Source: Pohlia nutans
Lineage: Eukaryota > Streptophyta > Bryopsida > Bryales > Mniaceae
Direction: 5' to 3'
Assembly: GCA_022496805.1 (NCBI GenBank)
Contig: CM040101.1
Location: 29,365,529 to 29,429,528, forward strand
DNA: 64,000 nucleotides
Part shown: in pieces, positions 1 to 13,300 of the stretch
How the letters are laid out: the number at the start of each line of letters is the position of its first letter
How positions within the stretch are numbered: the first letter of the stretch is position 1
Translations under genes and position numbers: made by a program
The notes under the pieces: model-generated
The model's database searches: none
Told to the model about the DNA's origin: nothing
What the model saw: the letters and a program-made list of their open reading frames with translations, nothing else

Positions 1-225
1 TGGCGCGTGACGAGACCCCAGCGTGGCGCGTGACGTGTTTCACAACCCCTGGGAGTCCCATGACAAGTGTTCTCACAGTGATGGGAGTGCGTGATTTAGA
101 GACCAGTGGTGACGCGCTAGATTTTCTCAATCTTGAAGATCAAGGGGTTCCACCGACGGAGGTGCCTCGGGGCCGACACCCTGGGAGCCTGACTCCCTCC
201 TTGATCAAGAAACAGTGCTCTGAGT

Positions 226-432
226 ATGTCGCGAGTATGTGAGTTGTACGTGGTGCGAGTATGCGAGTTGTGCGTGGCGCGAGTATGTGAGTTGTGCGTG
301 GCGCGAGTATGCGAGTTGTGCGTGGCGCGAGTATGTGAGTTGTGCGTGGCGCAAGTATGCGAGTTGTGGGTGGCGCCAGTATGTGAGTTGTGCGTGGCGC
401 GAGTATGTGCGTGGCGTGAGTATGTGCGTGGC
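226..432. repeat. 24-bp tandem repeat
   Basis: About eight copies of a 24-bp unit (GCGAGTATGTGAGTTGTGCG plus TGGC) with few substitutions. The period is a multiple of three, so it gives spurious reading frames on both strands. Confidence 0.9.
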
Positions 433-1160
433 AGATTAATCCCTATGTCAGTAGAGTGCGTGATGTCGAATCCCGTGAGTAGTGCGTGACTTGTCCTCAC
501 AGCACTTGGCACTAGTGCGTGACTCTCATGGCGAATTGATGCGAAGTAAGGAGAGTGCGTGATTTGGTGACCCGGGAGTGATGCGGGACGAATCCCACAT
601 TACCTGGGACTCCCATGACGAGTTTGTGCACAGTGAGGAGAGTGCGTGATGTAGAGACCCCGGAGTGGCGCGTGACGTGTCCCACAACCCCTGGGACTCC
701 CATGACGAGTTTTTGCACAGTGAGGAGTGTGCGTGATAATGAGACCCAGGAGTGGTGCAAGACGAGTCCCGCAATAGTGTTGGGAAAATTTATCAGGGTG
801 GGAGTTCCATGACGGCTAAGTGTGGAGTGGTGAGAGTGCGTGATGACGAGACCCGGGAGTGCTGCGTGACGAGTCGTCCTTCCCTTCAAGATTGGCGTGT
901 CGTATTGCTCGTATCTGGTCATGTTGGTCATGGTCACCGTCTCGTCATGTTGGAGTGGGTTTTGCTCTTGTTTGCGTGGAGTCATTTCTGGTCTTGGTCA
1001 TGATTCTGGTCATGGAGTTTACTCTCGTTCTACCCGTCGTGAACGCGTGTCGTGTTGGCGTGCTCTATATGGCGTGCCGTGCTGGCGTATTGGTAGCAGT
1101 GCGTCGTGCTTGCGATACTCATGTGGTAATTACCTAGATCAAATACCCCCACCGAGAGAG

Positions 1161-1180
1161 GTGTCTCGGGGCCGACACCC
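1161..1180. other. Hairpin motif GGTGTC-N8-GACACC (representative copy)
   Basis: The sequence reads GGTGTC TCGGGGCC GACACC, a perfect 6-bp stem with an 8-nt loop. The same hairpin is exact near 2050-2069 and 3459-3478 and imperfect near 162-181, 2595-2614 and 3867-3886. Several copies lie between GATCAA-like and TTGATC-like blocks. Function unknown. The TCGGGGCCGA core recurs in other arrays of the window. Confidence 0.7.
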
Positions 1181-1509
1181 TCGTCAGCCTCGACCTCCTT
1201 AATCATGTCGAGGTGCTCGTCAACACCCAGGGCAACATTATCGTATGCATTTGTGCTCGTGATGGCGTGATGGCATGTCGTGATGGGGAGTCCACATGGC
1301 GTGCTCGTGATGTTCGAGTTGTGATGGCGTGTCGTGATGGCATGCTTGTGATGGCGAGTCGTGGTGGCGAATCGTGGTGGCGAGTCTTGGTGGCGAGCTC
1401 TTAATGGCGTTACGTGCCATGAATGCGTTTCAACTGGGTTTGTGATTTTTTTTGGCACGCGGATTTGCCATCTTCCCAGTGTTGTTACTTTGCTCGTGAT
1501 GGTAGTATT

Positions 1510-1608
1510 CGGGGAGAGGGAGCCCACGGGGAAAGGGAGCCCGGGCAGAGGGAGCCCACGGGGAAAGGGAGCCCGGGCAGAGGGAGCCCACGGGGAGAGG
1601 GAGCCCTA
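1510..1608. repeat. 32-bp GC-rich tandem repeat
   Basis: About 2.6 copies of a 32-bp unit beginning GGGAGCCCACGGGGAAAG, nearly identical between copies. Confidence 0.85.
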
Positions 1609-4600
1609 ATCGTAGTGGTGTCCTTATCATCTCGTGATGGCGTCGTGGCTTCAAGGTTTTGCTTGTTGCGGCTGAGATGAATAGCCCTATCCAAGTTGAA
1701 CGTTTCCCTACGTAAGCGTGTCGTGAACTTCTAATGGGATAAGTCCTTGTTTTCTCGTTCTACACTTTGTGATGGCGAGTCATTGTGGCGGGCTCGTGAC
1801 GGTAGTTTTTTCATGACAGGGGTTTCTCTGCTGTGGTTGAAACGTGGTGATGGCCGCATTGCTTGCTCCTTTGCGTGTGATTTGCGCGTGACATCATGAC
1901 GGATTTGCGCGTGATTTGCGCGTCCTTTGCGCGTGAGATCATGACGGAATGCTCGTGATGGCGTGTCGTGATGGCGTAGTGCTAGGAGAACGTCTTGCCC
2001 GAGATGCGCGTGGCGTATTTTGTAAGATCTTGTTTCACCACCGACAGAGGTGTCTCGGGGCCGACACCCTAGGCAGCCTTAGTTTGTTTGATCATGTTGG
2101 CGTGGCGTGGAATCTAGTCATGGTCTGATGCTTACTCTGGACTCCCATGACGAAATTATTCTAAAAGAGGAGAGTGCGTGATGACGAGAGCCGGGTGTGG
2201 TGCGTCACGAGTCCAACAGCACTAGGGACTCCCATGACGAGTATTTGTACTGTGAGGGGAGTGCGTGATTTTGAGACCCAGGCGTGGCGCGTGACGAGTC
2301 CTACAATACATAGGCTCCCATGACGAGTATGTTCACTGTGTGGAGAGTGCGTGATTTTGAGACCCAGGCGTGGCGCGTGACGAGTCCCACAACACCTGGG
2401 CTCCCATGATGATTATTTGCACTGTGAGGAGAGTGCGTGATTTTGAGACCCAGGCGTGGCGCTTGACGTGTCCCACAACACTTGGGACTCCCATGACGAG
2501 TTTTTTCACAGAGATGGGAGTGCGTGATTTAGAGACCAGTGGTGACGCGGAAGAACTTCTGAATCTTGAAGATCAAGGGGCTCCACCGACGGAGCTGCCT
2601 CGGGGCCGACACCGTGGGAGCCTGACTCCCTCTTTGATCAAGAAACAATGTTCATCATGGGAGTCGAGGCGGATTTTGTGTCACAGTACTCGTCATGTGT
2701 CGTGGCGGTTTTAGAGTCACAGTGCTCGTCATGCGTCGTGGCGCGAGTATGAGTCCCATAACTGCACGATAATGAGTACCGTGGCGGCATATTTATTTCT
2801 ATGTGAGTAGAGTGCGTGATGTCGAGTCCCTTGAGTAGTGCGTGGCTTGTCCCACAGCACTTTGGACTCTCATGGCGAATTGATGCGAAGTGAGGAGAGT
2901 ACGTGATTTGGAGACCCGGGAGTGGTGCGTGACAAGTCCCACAACACCTGGGACTCCCATGACGAGTTAATGCATAGTGAGGAGAGTGCGTGATTTAGAG
3001 ACCCGGGAATGGTGCATGACGAGTCCCACAACGTGGCATCTCGTGATGGGGAGTCGTCATGGCGTGCTTGTGATGTTCGAGTTGTGATGGCGTCTCGTGA
3101 TGGCGTGCTCGTGATGGCAAGTCGTGGTGGCAAGCTCGTTATGGCGATACGTGCCATCAATGCGTTTCAATGTCGTGAACTTCTAATGGGATATGTACTG
3201 GTTTCCTCGGTCTACACTTCGTGATGGCGAGTCGTTGTGGCGGGCTCCTGACGGTAGTTTATTCTTGACGGGGGTTCTTCTACTGTTGTTGAAACGCTTT
3301 GCTTCTACTGCTCGTGATGGCCGCATTGCTTGCTATTTTGCGCGTCCTTTGCGCGTGACATCATAACGGAATGCTCGTGATGGCAGAGTGCTAGGAGAAC
3401 GTCTTGCACGAGATGCGCGTGGTGAATTTTTTGAGATTTTGTTTGACCTCCGACAGAGGTGTCTCGGGGCCGACACCCTAGGCCGCTGTCACAGATTTTG
3501 ATCAAGTTGGCGTGGCGTGGAATCTGGTCATGGTTTGATGCTTACTCTGGACTACCATGACGAAATTATACTAAGTGGGGAGAGTGCGTGGTGACGAGAC
3601 CCTGGAGTGGTACGTGACGAGTCCAACAGCACTAGGGACTCCCACGACGAAATGTTTGTAAGTGAGGAGAGTGCGTGACGGCGAGACTTAGGAGTGGTGC
3701 GTGAAATTTCACACTGCAGTGTTAGGAAATTTTCAAAGGGTGGGAGTTCTATGGTGGCTAAGTGTGGAGTGGTGTGAGCTCGTGATGATGACACACGGGA
3801 GTGCTACGTGATGAATCGTTCTTCGTGACTGTGGTTTCTGGAGATCAAGTTCCACCACCGTGATAGGTGTCTCGGGGCCGACATCCTCGGCAGTCTTAAC
3901 CATATTGATCATGATGCGTGGAGTGGATTCTGGTCATGGTCTGGTCACGTTGGCATAAATTGGATTCTGGTCTTTGCCTGGTCATGATATCCTGGAGTGG
4001 ATTTGGGAGTGGCGTGGCAATGGGACCCGGGAGTACGAGTGGGAGTCCCGGCGTGGCGTGGCGATGGCAGTCTAGGGAGCATAAGTGGTATAGGGTCCCG
4101 TCGTGGCATTGCAATGGGGGTCCCGTGAGTACGACTGGGAGTCCTGCCGTGGCGTTACAATGCGAGTCCCGTGCGTCCCAGCGTGGCGGTCGTTTCTTGA
4201 GAGGGCTGTATGTAGGCACGTGACGGGCACCATACCGCGTGTCGGGCGCGTGGCGCGTGAGTGCTCTCATAAAATTCAGTTTGAATCCATAGATTAATGG
4301 ATCAGGAGATCACTACTCCCCACCGAGACTGGGGTGTCGGAGCCGACGGCCTGCCCGTCATGCCATGGCGGTCGTCGTGGTCTTCGTGGTGGTCATTCTC
4401 TGAGAGGGTTGTCGTGTCGCGTTGAGGGCGCGTGGCACGTTACTCGCACGTGGCGCGTGACAGCCGCGTGAAGTGCGATGGGTGCGTGGTGCGTGACGGC
4501 TGTGTGGCGCGTGACTAGAACCGCTGCGCGCGACGACTGACCTATTTAATCTACTTCAGGACTCTTGCCCTAGGATACCGTCTAAGTGTGTTAATATAAT

Positions 4601-4642
4601 GTGTATATGATTATGTCGATGCAATTTTACTAGTGCCCTAGT

Positions 4643-7600
4643 ATGATAGCTAATGAATTTAGATGTTTACTCATTTTGAAGGACGACCCGTCACAAACCC
4701 CCGATCACGATGCGATGGAGGATAGCCCGAGTCCTCAACCGTCATTGGGTGGTGGAGATGAAGATGTCACAAGTGTCGCTGCTGAGGAGATTGACGAGGA
4801 TGAAGTTATTACTGGGGGCGAGTGAAGATGTTATTAGGAGTCGCCAGAAGCTTAATGCCGTTGCTACAATTGCAAGCCTTCGCCTCCATCCCGTAAACAT
4901 TTCTAGGCACCACATTCCACTTTGCCGGATGGTGAACATGCCAATGGTGAGGCCTACACTTGGATGTGATTTGACCAAACTCGAGGAGGAATTTGTTCAT
5001 GGATATCGTGATGGCGCAGCGGTCTTTTATGTATCCGTTACTAACGAGCAGGGTGACGTTCAAGAAGTCACTGAGGAGGACAAGGTGAAGTGGGGACCGC
5101 TTTGGGACGAGGAGAATGAGAAATTCAACATGTACCTCCGTGGTTTCCGTGGAATGGAACAGTACATTAATAAGATGTTTTTTGTATGTGATGGAAATCA
5201 CCGCAGGGTTGCATGGATGAACCATATTGAGAGGTTGCATGCAGATGAGCCATCATGGCACTATGCGGTTGATACTATCATTCTTGATACCAAAGGGCGG
5301 ATTGGTGTTGTCATGCAAGTTATGCATGACATCAACAAGTGAGTTTGTTTTATACAATTCTAATTTATTTCTTGTTTCATGATTGGATTTTATTTGCTAT
5401 CATTTAATGATTAATACTTGTAATGATTTTGTTCTAACTTAATACTCATTTAGGCACACGGAGGACTCCCATGTGAAGACTAGCCTCATTCACACTTTGT
5501 ACAGAGTCAAAAAGTACGGTGTGATGCCATTAGAGATGTTCAATGAGCTTCTCTCTCCCGTCGAAATTATGAAATGTCAGATGATTGGCCAAAGGCGTAC
5601 GTGGTACTCACTGACTCAAGAGGTGTTCACCGCCTTCATATTTCGGGTATGCAATTGACTTGTGTTTTTGTTTATGTTTTGAAAATTGATTAGAGTCACA
5701 GTTCGAATTAATGGTTCTAACTATGTTGCATTTGTTTATGCATGATAGCACGAGATCGCCGTTGCAGCAGATGTTGCAGCTCGATTGCACCGCGAGCAAA
5801 CGGATCCTCAAGATATATCGGCTGGGAGTATTGCTGCAGCTATGCGTGCCGCGATCAAAGAGAAGACGTCCAAGATGACCGTGAAGTTTGGTAAACTCGC
5901 TGCTGTTGCAAATCCAGCAATTGGAGACGAATTTCTCAAAGAGGTATTAATCCATTTTATTTCTTTGAACTACACGATTTGCATACTAAACCACATTTCT
6001 AACTAATATCATTTTAATACTGTAGATTGAAAGACATTGGACAATGAACTCCACACCGGAGTTGACATTGGAGAAGCTTCAATTAATTGCTACATCAAAC
6101 GTAGCCCCTATTCACAAGGTCAAGTGGATCAAGTTTTCTAATTCGTCTGTTGCGACCCGCGAAGCTGTTCGTTTTCCTCCCAAACCTATGAATGAAGACA
6201 AGTTGGGAGTTTATCTTGTCAAGGCGTGCTGGTGGGCTGGGGTATGTGTCATTGCATCTGGTTGAGTATTTGTGCTTTGGATCTTGATCATAGTGATGTT
6301 GGGTTTCCTGCATTATTTACAAGCATTCTATTGGAGTTTTATTTCAAGGTTGATAATTATACTTCACAATACAGATTGAAGAGAAGGCAGTGGAGTCGTT
6401 CGAAGATATCGTTCGTGCAGATAGCATTCGCATTTCTATGGACTCTCCCCTCGAGCCTTTGTCACTGATTGAATTCATTGAGGAGTGGAGAATCCGCCTT
6501 TGGGATCATGCCTTTCTATCATACTTCAAAGGCCATGACCATTTCAAGAAATCTGAAGATTTCTCTTTATTCAAGGGGTCTGACCTTGCAGTGAAGCGTG
6601 TCATCTTCAGGTGTGATAGAAACAATAACCAAGTTTTTATTTTTTGATTGTAATTTGTTATTTGAAATTCAGTGCTTTATATTGATGTTGTCAAATGAGT
6701 TTGAATTTTTGTTTTTCTAATAGATTGAATGTTAGAACAATGGACATAAATGTTCTTAGTGCAATTTCAATTATATTTCAAGATTGTCAAGTCAATTCAA
6801 TTTATTGTTGTCTTTTGTATATATAACTAACATTGAGATTTTGTAGATATTTCAAGTTTGAGCGTCTTCCCAAGAAGGCAATTGCCAAAGCAGATCTCCC
6901 TGTCTTCCTCAACACTTGGTTGGACCGTTCATCAGATTCTTGTATGTTATCACTGTCTCAGCTGCGGACATGGACTACTGCGCATTTGAACACTGGCGCT
7001 TGGTACCTGGATTGCAGTACGTCGTTCACGCCAATCCAAGAGATGGAGCTGAAGCGGAACCGGGAGGCCGCTGCGATTGCAGCTGAAGACATTATCGAGC
7101 TTGCAGATGTGGAGGATGACGAAGCCAGAGAGAAAGCTTTGAAGAAACGGGAGGAGTCTGATCGAAAGAAGGCTCAGAAGGTGAAGGATGCTGCTGAGAA
7201 AGCCGCCTTAAGGGAGAAAGAAAGGATTGAGAAGGCGGCAGAGAAGGCAGCATAGAAGGCAGCAGAGAAAGAGAAGGGGAAGAAGAAGACCATTGAACTT
7301 GCGATGAACACAAACGAAGCTGCAGACGCGTCTTCTACTGTGGATGCTAGTTCGCAATTGCAGTCCACTCCTAGCAGTGGTATGAAGCGTGATTCTCCAT
7401 ACGAACTCCTCTCTCAGGGCCCAGTGGTAGTTGATCTTGGAAGAGTCAAGGACTTCACTAATGATGAGTTCATTGTGAACACGTCTTTGGGCCAGATTCT
7501 TGAGGTGGTACTGGTCCTTTGCCACCGGTGTATGATGACTTGAAGGCATTTATGAAGAAAGTGAGTGTCTATTTATTTCATTTGTTCAATTTTGATTTGA

Positions 7601-9375
7601 AAATGTTCTCAGGTATATATCAATCAATGTGATTAATCATATGACCGTTTGGAACTAAATACATTGATTGCTTTGTTTGTATTTCATTTGTTCAATTTTG
7701 ATTTGACATGTGTTCATGTATATTTCAATCAATGTGATTAATAAACTGTGCTGGTGGAACCAAAACTATTTGTTGATTTGTTTGTATTTCATTTGTTCAA
7801 TTTTGATTTGAACTATTTTCATGTATATATCAATCAACGTGATTAGTCCTTTGCACTTATGGAACTAAATTCATTGATTGTCTTGTATCTATTGTAGCAC
7901 AAGAATGACAAGTCCCGAGCTTTCAAAGGTGACTTGAACTCGAGAGGTTTAGTGGACCTTATGATCGTGGATATGCCTGAGGGTTTGCCAGTCCCAGGCA
8001 TATCCATTCCTGCCTCATCCGTTCCTCAATGGAACCACAAGCCTCGAGAATGGTTGCAACCAATCTTCGATTTTGCGGATCAACACCTACAGGATGATGG
8101 CGCTCTTATTATTATCTACCCTTTTCGATCTGCTACAAAATCGAAGATCTTGGGTTATTGCAAGAGCTATAGATTTGAGGTGAAGAAGGACTGGTGGGGA
8201 ATGAACCGGCTTCACTTGACATCACCTACCAATCCTCTCGTGACGGTGAGTGATGTTTATAATGATAATGTTCTCCATGAAGTTTTTTGTATATATTTTT
8301 CAAACTGATGTAATCTTTTTTTTTTGCAGACCAATTGCTTTGGCATTTGTATGGCGGTGAGGACAGTTGGTGAATGGGAACCATCATCGTTTGCGTTCCA
8401 ACCGGTCCCTGCTCTTCTTCGTCATGGAGTAGATGTTGCACGTGATGACATCCTCCAGAACTACATGGGTAAAGATGACCAGTTGATGAACAAGGAGGTG
8501 CCATGGCGAGGACCCCGAGAGAAATCGACATTGTTTATGCAGATGTTGATTGAGGCATGTTCTTTTCCAGGCGACGTGGTGTTGGATTGCACTACCGCGA
8601 CTGGTTAGTAATTCAATCTCATTCTAATTGAAATGTTCAAATTTTTGTCATTGTACATTGTTTACATTTGTTTACTGTCTCTCATGTATTGTATTTACGT
8701 TTGTCTACCTTCTCTCAATTTTTGTCATTGTAGTTTGTTCACATTTGTCTACTTTGTGATTGATGTTGCAGGCGCCTCTATCCACGCTTGTCGCAATGTG
8801 AACCGCCACATTGCAGCGCTAGAGGAGGACAAGGCTATATTTGAGGCAGTCCTTGCTCCTCTCATTCGACCCCCGGTGACGCGTCGGCCTCGCCAAGCTA
8901 GGGTTGTTATTGGCTTGGATGATATAGACGATGAGGACATTGCAGTGGAGCCGATTGTGAAGAAATCCCGATTCAGTAAGTAAGTCAATTTATGTACTTG
9001 TTTTTCATTACTTCGTGGAGTTTTTTGCTCGTGGTTTATGTTTCAGTATTTCTTGTGGTTTTTATTGCTTTCAGATGCGATGGACTAAGTGCTCGAGTTC
9101 ACCAACCTTTCTTCTCTAATCCTGAGTTTTTTCCTAGTCCCCCTAAACCCTTCACACTGCTGTCTTATGCAGAAGGAATTGCTAGACAGTTTGCAGAGCA
9201 GTGTATTTCTGATCGTAGTCCTCGCCCCGTGTTTGTTTCAGCTCGTGTTTTAGAGTTTGTAGATCAGGAGGCAGTTGAGTCTGATGGTGAGGCATCCGGT
9301 AGTGATTGTAGTGACATAGAGGAGTCTATGTCCGCATCATCTAGTCCCACTGCTTCATTTGAGGCTTCACCATAG
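4643..9375 (+). pseudogene. ParB-like / DNA-methylase-like fusion gene, copy 1 (disabled)
   Basis: Ten-exon gene. Exons by GT-AG sites and alignment to copy 2: about 4643-5338, 5454-5646, 5749-5943, 6026-6241, 6375-6610, 6847-7560, 7898-8245, 8330-8603, 8772-8979, 9075-9375; roughly 1,100 codons. Exon 1 has a ParB-like motif (VCDGNHRRVAW) and exon 6 a charged K/E-rich coiled-coil-like stretch. Exon 7 has IVDMPEG where beta-class N4/N6 methylases have DPPY. Exons 8-9 give GDVVLDCTTATG then SIHACRNVNRHIAALEED, resembling the C-terminal SAM-binding motif of that class, and exon 10 is Ser/acidic-rich. Damage against copy 2: one extra base near 4807-4813, TAG at 7253-7255 and one lost base near 7505. 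The true N-terminus is unclear; an upstream exon is likely. Domain calls are by eye. Lies just 3' of the hairpin-rich array. Confidence 0.7.
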
Positions 9376-9736
9376 CGTTATACTCTTGAGTATTGTGACT
9401 ATTATGTGTTACTTGACACTGATGTTTTGATTGGATCGTAGTGAGACTAAAAGTGCCACTACCACTTTTATGCATTCATTGACTATCTTCATTTTTTAAT
9501 GATATCACTCTTATTCAATCGCTCTAATCCAATTCTATGTGTATAAAACTAATCACTCTAATTCAGTTCTATATGCATTCAATGTAGTTTCTAAACTTCT
9601 TATACATTGTATTTTTTGATACTACATTTGAAAATTGGAAAACATAATTTAAAACTCCTCACATGTTGCTTTCTAAAACCTATATCTAAAACCTTAACTC
9701 CCTAACACTAAATCAATTGAAAGTTTTACATTTTGC
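9376..9736. other. 3' flank of copy 1, remnant tail of the outer element
   Basis: AT-rich, no gene. It ends in ACATTTTGC (9728-9736), the left copy of the 9-bp target duplication of the inserted MULE. The same element tail appears to resume after 28280 and to end near 28601. Confidence 0.6.
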
Positions 9737-9905
9737 CAATGATGCTAGCATGTGAGCCTAGAACAGTGAGCCTAAGAGCTGTGAGCAGGAACTTTGTGAG
9801 CCTAAGAGCTGTGAGCAGGAACTTTGTGAGCCTAGAGCCTGAAATTTTCCAAATTTAGAAAATTTACTATTTATAGTAAAAATGCGACCTATTACCGTGG
9901 AAGCC
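9737..9905 (+). repeat. Left terminal inverted repeat of the MULE
   Basis: Contains TGCTAGCATGTGAGCC, then repeated GTGAGCCTAAGAGCTGTGAG-like units, an AAATTTT-rich block and CCTATTACCGTGG. The order mirrors the right end. The outermost six bases (CAATGA) have drifted from the CGGGNN seen at the other three ends. Confidence 0.8.
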
Positions 9906-10309
9906 TACTACCGTGCTTTAGTATTATTATGAATAAATTTCACTATTTTCAAGTTTACTTCCCTCAAGGCGCACAGAAATCGAGATACAGTGTTTCGTTT
10001 CAATTGCTTTGCTGATTGAATGACCCTACTGAAACTTCTGTTTCTTGATCAAGCTCGAGTGTCATCAATTGGGTCTCGGGCCCGATACCCATACCCACAC
10101 CCAATCAGGTTGATCAATGTTATATGAAGTATGGACGTTGCTGATCAGAATTTTTTAATAATAAAACGTTTTTTTTTTTTTTTTTTCCAGAGTCATAGCG
10201 TGCCTTTAGAATGACCTCATGCATCATTACAAAATCCTACATGGCCCAAGCTCTAGGGTTGCCACGAGTCTACGTAGTAGGCTATAATTCATAGATCAAC
10301 TTTCTAATT
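9906..10309. other. Subterminal region between left TIR and transposase
   Basis: No gene seen. Contains TCGGGCCCGA, a perfect palindrome (10076-10085), inside a region bordered by TTGATCAAG and GGTTGATCAA. This has the same plan as the array hairpins. A poly-T run lies near 10170-10188. Confidence 0.55.
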
Positions 10310-13300
10310 CTAAACTGCTGTTTTGATGATTTCAGCAGCTTCAAGAATCTTCTTTGTTTCGTCGAAGCTTAGGGTAGGGGCATGCATGAACTTGTCATTA
10401 TCAAAGTCTAGTTTGCAAAAGAACTGAAATACGTAATAGATGTGCTTGCAGTTGACATAAGCACCACGCTTGCCAACACTGGAACCATTCATGCTAACAA
10501 AGTGTGGGCAAGTGCACGATGGAAAGTTAGACAATGTGACGTTGTAAACTTTCTGATCTGGCTCCACTACAGACAGCATTGTGATGACTGCACCAAGTCC
10601 AGGATATGGAATGATCTTCACCGCGCGGATTAAAGCCTTGACGTTCCTTGCACTCTCCCATTGGTTGCGATGGGCCTCACACGGAGCTTTAGGATTGCGT
10701 TGAACGGTCATGCCGCCTCGGATAGAAGGAACTTTATCTGCGTGAGCCGGTTGAGGGTAATTCCAGACCACGGGCTCAAAAATCTTGGAGGTCGTAAAGA
10801 GGCGGCGAGGTGACATGGCGGTTTTAGCTTGCAATCGAAATCCAGCTTCTTCCAATTCGATAATTTTGAACGTGTAAGGTCCGTCCCCACAAGAACGGGC
10901 CAAATGTCAGGGATGTTGGGTCGCGTTAGTACGTGTCCACGCTTGGCCCCCATGACACATCGAGCAATTTGATCAGGGCAAAACCAGAAATCTTCGGTTT
11001 TGTGTCGAGCTCCTCTGAACGTTGGAACTTGCCTCTCACCTTTGTACGTGGGAGCAACGGTGGCCTTACTACCCTTGGCAATGACCATCTTGCACCTGAT
11101 GTTTGTTTGGGCTTGAACAGCGTGGCACTTGTTCTTCGCCTTGTGCGAAATTCTAGCAATGTGCCACTCGTGAACGTTGCAGTCGGTTTCTTGCACGTGT
11201 GTAACGTGTGGCATAGGAGAAGTTACCTCAGGAATAGGTTGAAGCTGCAATCTAGCAGATGCAGATCTTGTTTGGACTCGAGGCTGTGAGAAGTTAACTT
11301 TGTCCGGGCGATGCGAATCACCCTCGGACCCAATCGGGAGGTCCAGCTTCCTTTTAACAGATCCAAAGAGCTCCTCTCCTTCTAAATGAGGGACTCGTGT
11401 ACAAATGTCCTCTGCTCCTGGCATTTCGCTGAGGGCTTGGGCAATCTTTTTTCCATCCAACGACGCCATTGCCCGCTTAAGCTTGAGGTCATACTTCGAG
11501 GGACCCTTCCCAGATGCGCCGCCACAAAGATAGGAGCGGTAGTTGGTCATTTGCATAAAGGCACGGATCCAGTCGTCACAAGTAGCTACAAACAAGTCGG
11601 TGCCTCGCTTTCCGGACGCTTGAAGCCACTTATTGTGAACTGTCTCCGAGAGGTTGCAGGTCGGAATCTCAGCAAGTTCGTCAGGGGTAAGGTCCTGTTT
11701 CACATTTCAACAATGAAGAATGGTAAGTGAATGGGGTAGAAATAGAATAGGGCAAAATAAGTGCGAGTGAAACGAGAGTTCAGCATTAGTCTCACCGTCT
11801 CCATGAACCCTCCCCATTGGCGATAACGAAAGTGCCAAAATGCTAACCAATCTTCGAGTTCTTGGATCGAATCTTCATCAGCTGCACCAGACGAATACCA
11901 CCAGGCCTTCAATTGCAAGTACATCTGATCTGCTTCTGCCATGGTTGTTGCATCCTTGTATTGCCGGCAAAACCGAATATGTTGTGCTTGGAACGCCTTG
12001 GCAATGTTCTTCTTGGTATGCTTGTGCATGGAGGTTGCCCAATGAAAAAGGCAGGTTCGTTCGCGATTGACCATAGGAACTTTGGGGTCACCCGACCCAT
12101 ACACAATTCGAACAGCATTGAAATTGGCTTGCGCGCTGTCGTACATGAATCCTTTGAAATTTGGATTGGGCACATCATTGTCTTTCATTACGTTATTCAA
12201 GCAATTCCAAAATATCATCTGGCCTTCCGTGCCCTCAGTCTGCATATCACACACTGCAATAGTCATAACTTTGCAATATTTAGAATCATACACATGGCAT
12301 GCTAGTGTTGTCGACGACTTCACCCTCTTCACGTGATCAAACATCACGAAGCAATTTTCGAGATCGCCTCCGGGTTGCATCCGACGGACAAGATCAACGC
12401 CGCTGTCGGGACCGTGTACAAGCATTTTGAATAAGTAGACTTTGTCTTTGCCTTGCCCAGGGAACACGCTGTCGTGAATGAACTCGATCTTTGCATGACT
12501 CTTCATGGTAAGAATTCGATCAATCTCGCCAGCACCTTTCAACTTATCGCGATATGTAGCAATGATGTTGCGAACACTGGGGGAACTGACGAGCTGGAAT
12601 TTATCCATAACTTTGTCTAGGGCCTCCTCGCGGAGCATCTCTTTAGGACCGTCCCCATTGTGAATGAGGAACGTCTCCAAGAATTCTTTGCTCGCAGCTA
12701 GTGCGATGGTAGAGTTCTTCGCCGAAGGAGTCTTGGCCACCTCTTGAGCGATCAACTCCGCGACAGTCTCCAAAGTCTCCCTGCATTGTCCTTCAGCCAC
12801 AGGGTGTTTTTGATTTCCTAGATGGATGCACGCTTGAGACATGTCGCCAGCGCTGACCACGTAATAGATACGAGCTGTACAAAAATCAATCCAGGTAGGG
12901 GGCTTTTTGCAAACTTTGCAAACTAAAGAAGAATCTGCAGGGGGGTCTTGACATACACCAAAAGGAAGTGTAGTGGTGCCAGACCACTCCGTCTTGTTCA
13001 CCTTTGAAGTCCTCGCAATGTAATCACAGTCCTTGTTTTTGCAAACCAAATGCCCTACGCAGCTCGACCTTTTGAACTTCAAACCTAGGCTGTTGTGGAT
13101 ATTTGACGTCAACGTGCGACACCATGCGTGACCGTCGTAGCGCTTGTCCGTTCCCTCCATAGACGAGTTAGCACTTCCACGGCAAGGTGGCAATTCAAAC
13201 ACGACGTTTCCATCGAACTTGGTGGGAAGGAATTTGACTTTGTGATACTCGATAGCATCAAAATCTATTTGAGCTAATTCGTTACGACAACGTGGAACAC

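Larger units (their letters stand above)
1..4560. repeat. Complex tandem-repeat region upstream of ParB/methylase-like copy 1
   Basis: The stretch is built from degenerate units of about 85-90 bp (a GAGTGCGTGATTTTGAG start recurs near 2259, 2344, 2430 and 2518) with a CCCATGACGAG-type core. Shorter sub-arrays are mixed in. A hairpin motif centred on TCGGGGCCGA occurs about every 0.4-1 kb (167, 1166, 2055, 2600, 3464, 3872; variant at 4337). Open frames here are by-products of repeat length and I do not call genes. By analogy with copy 2 the region is internal to a large MULE whose left end lies outside the window. Confidence 0.8.

Noticed and set aside
117..512. Repetitive ORFs over the 24-bp array near the window start
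   Set aside because: Same period effect; no non-repeat coding sequence attached.
1161..3478. Identity of the hairpin motif with bacterial parS
   Set aside because: The sequence does not match the parS consensus; only the idea of a repeated palindromic site is shared.
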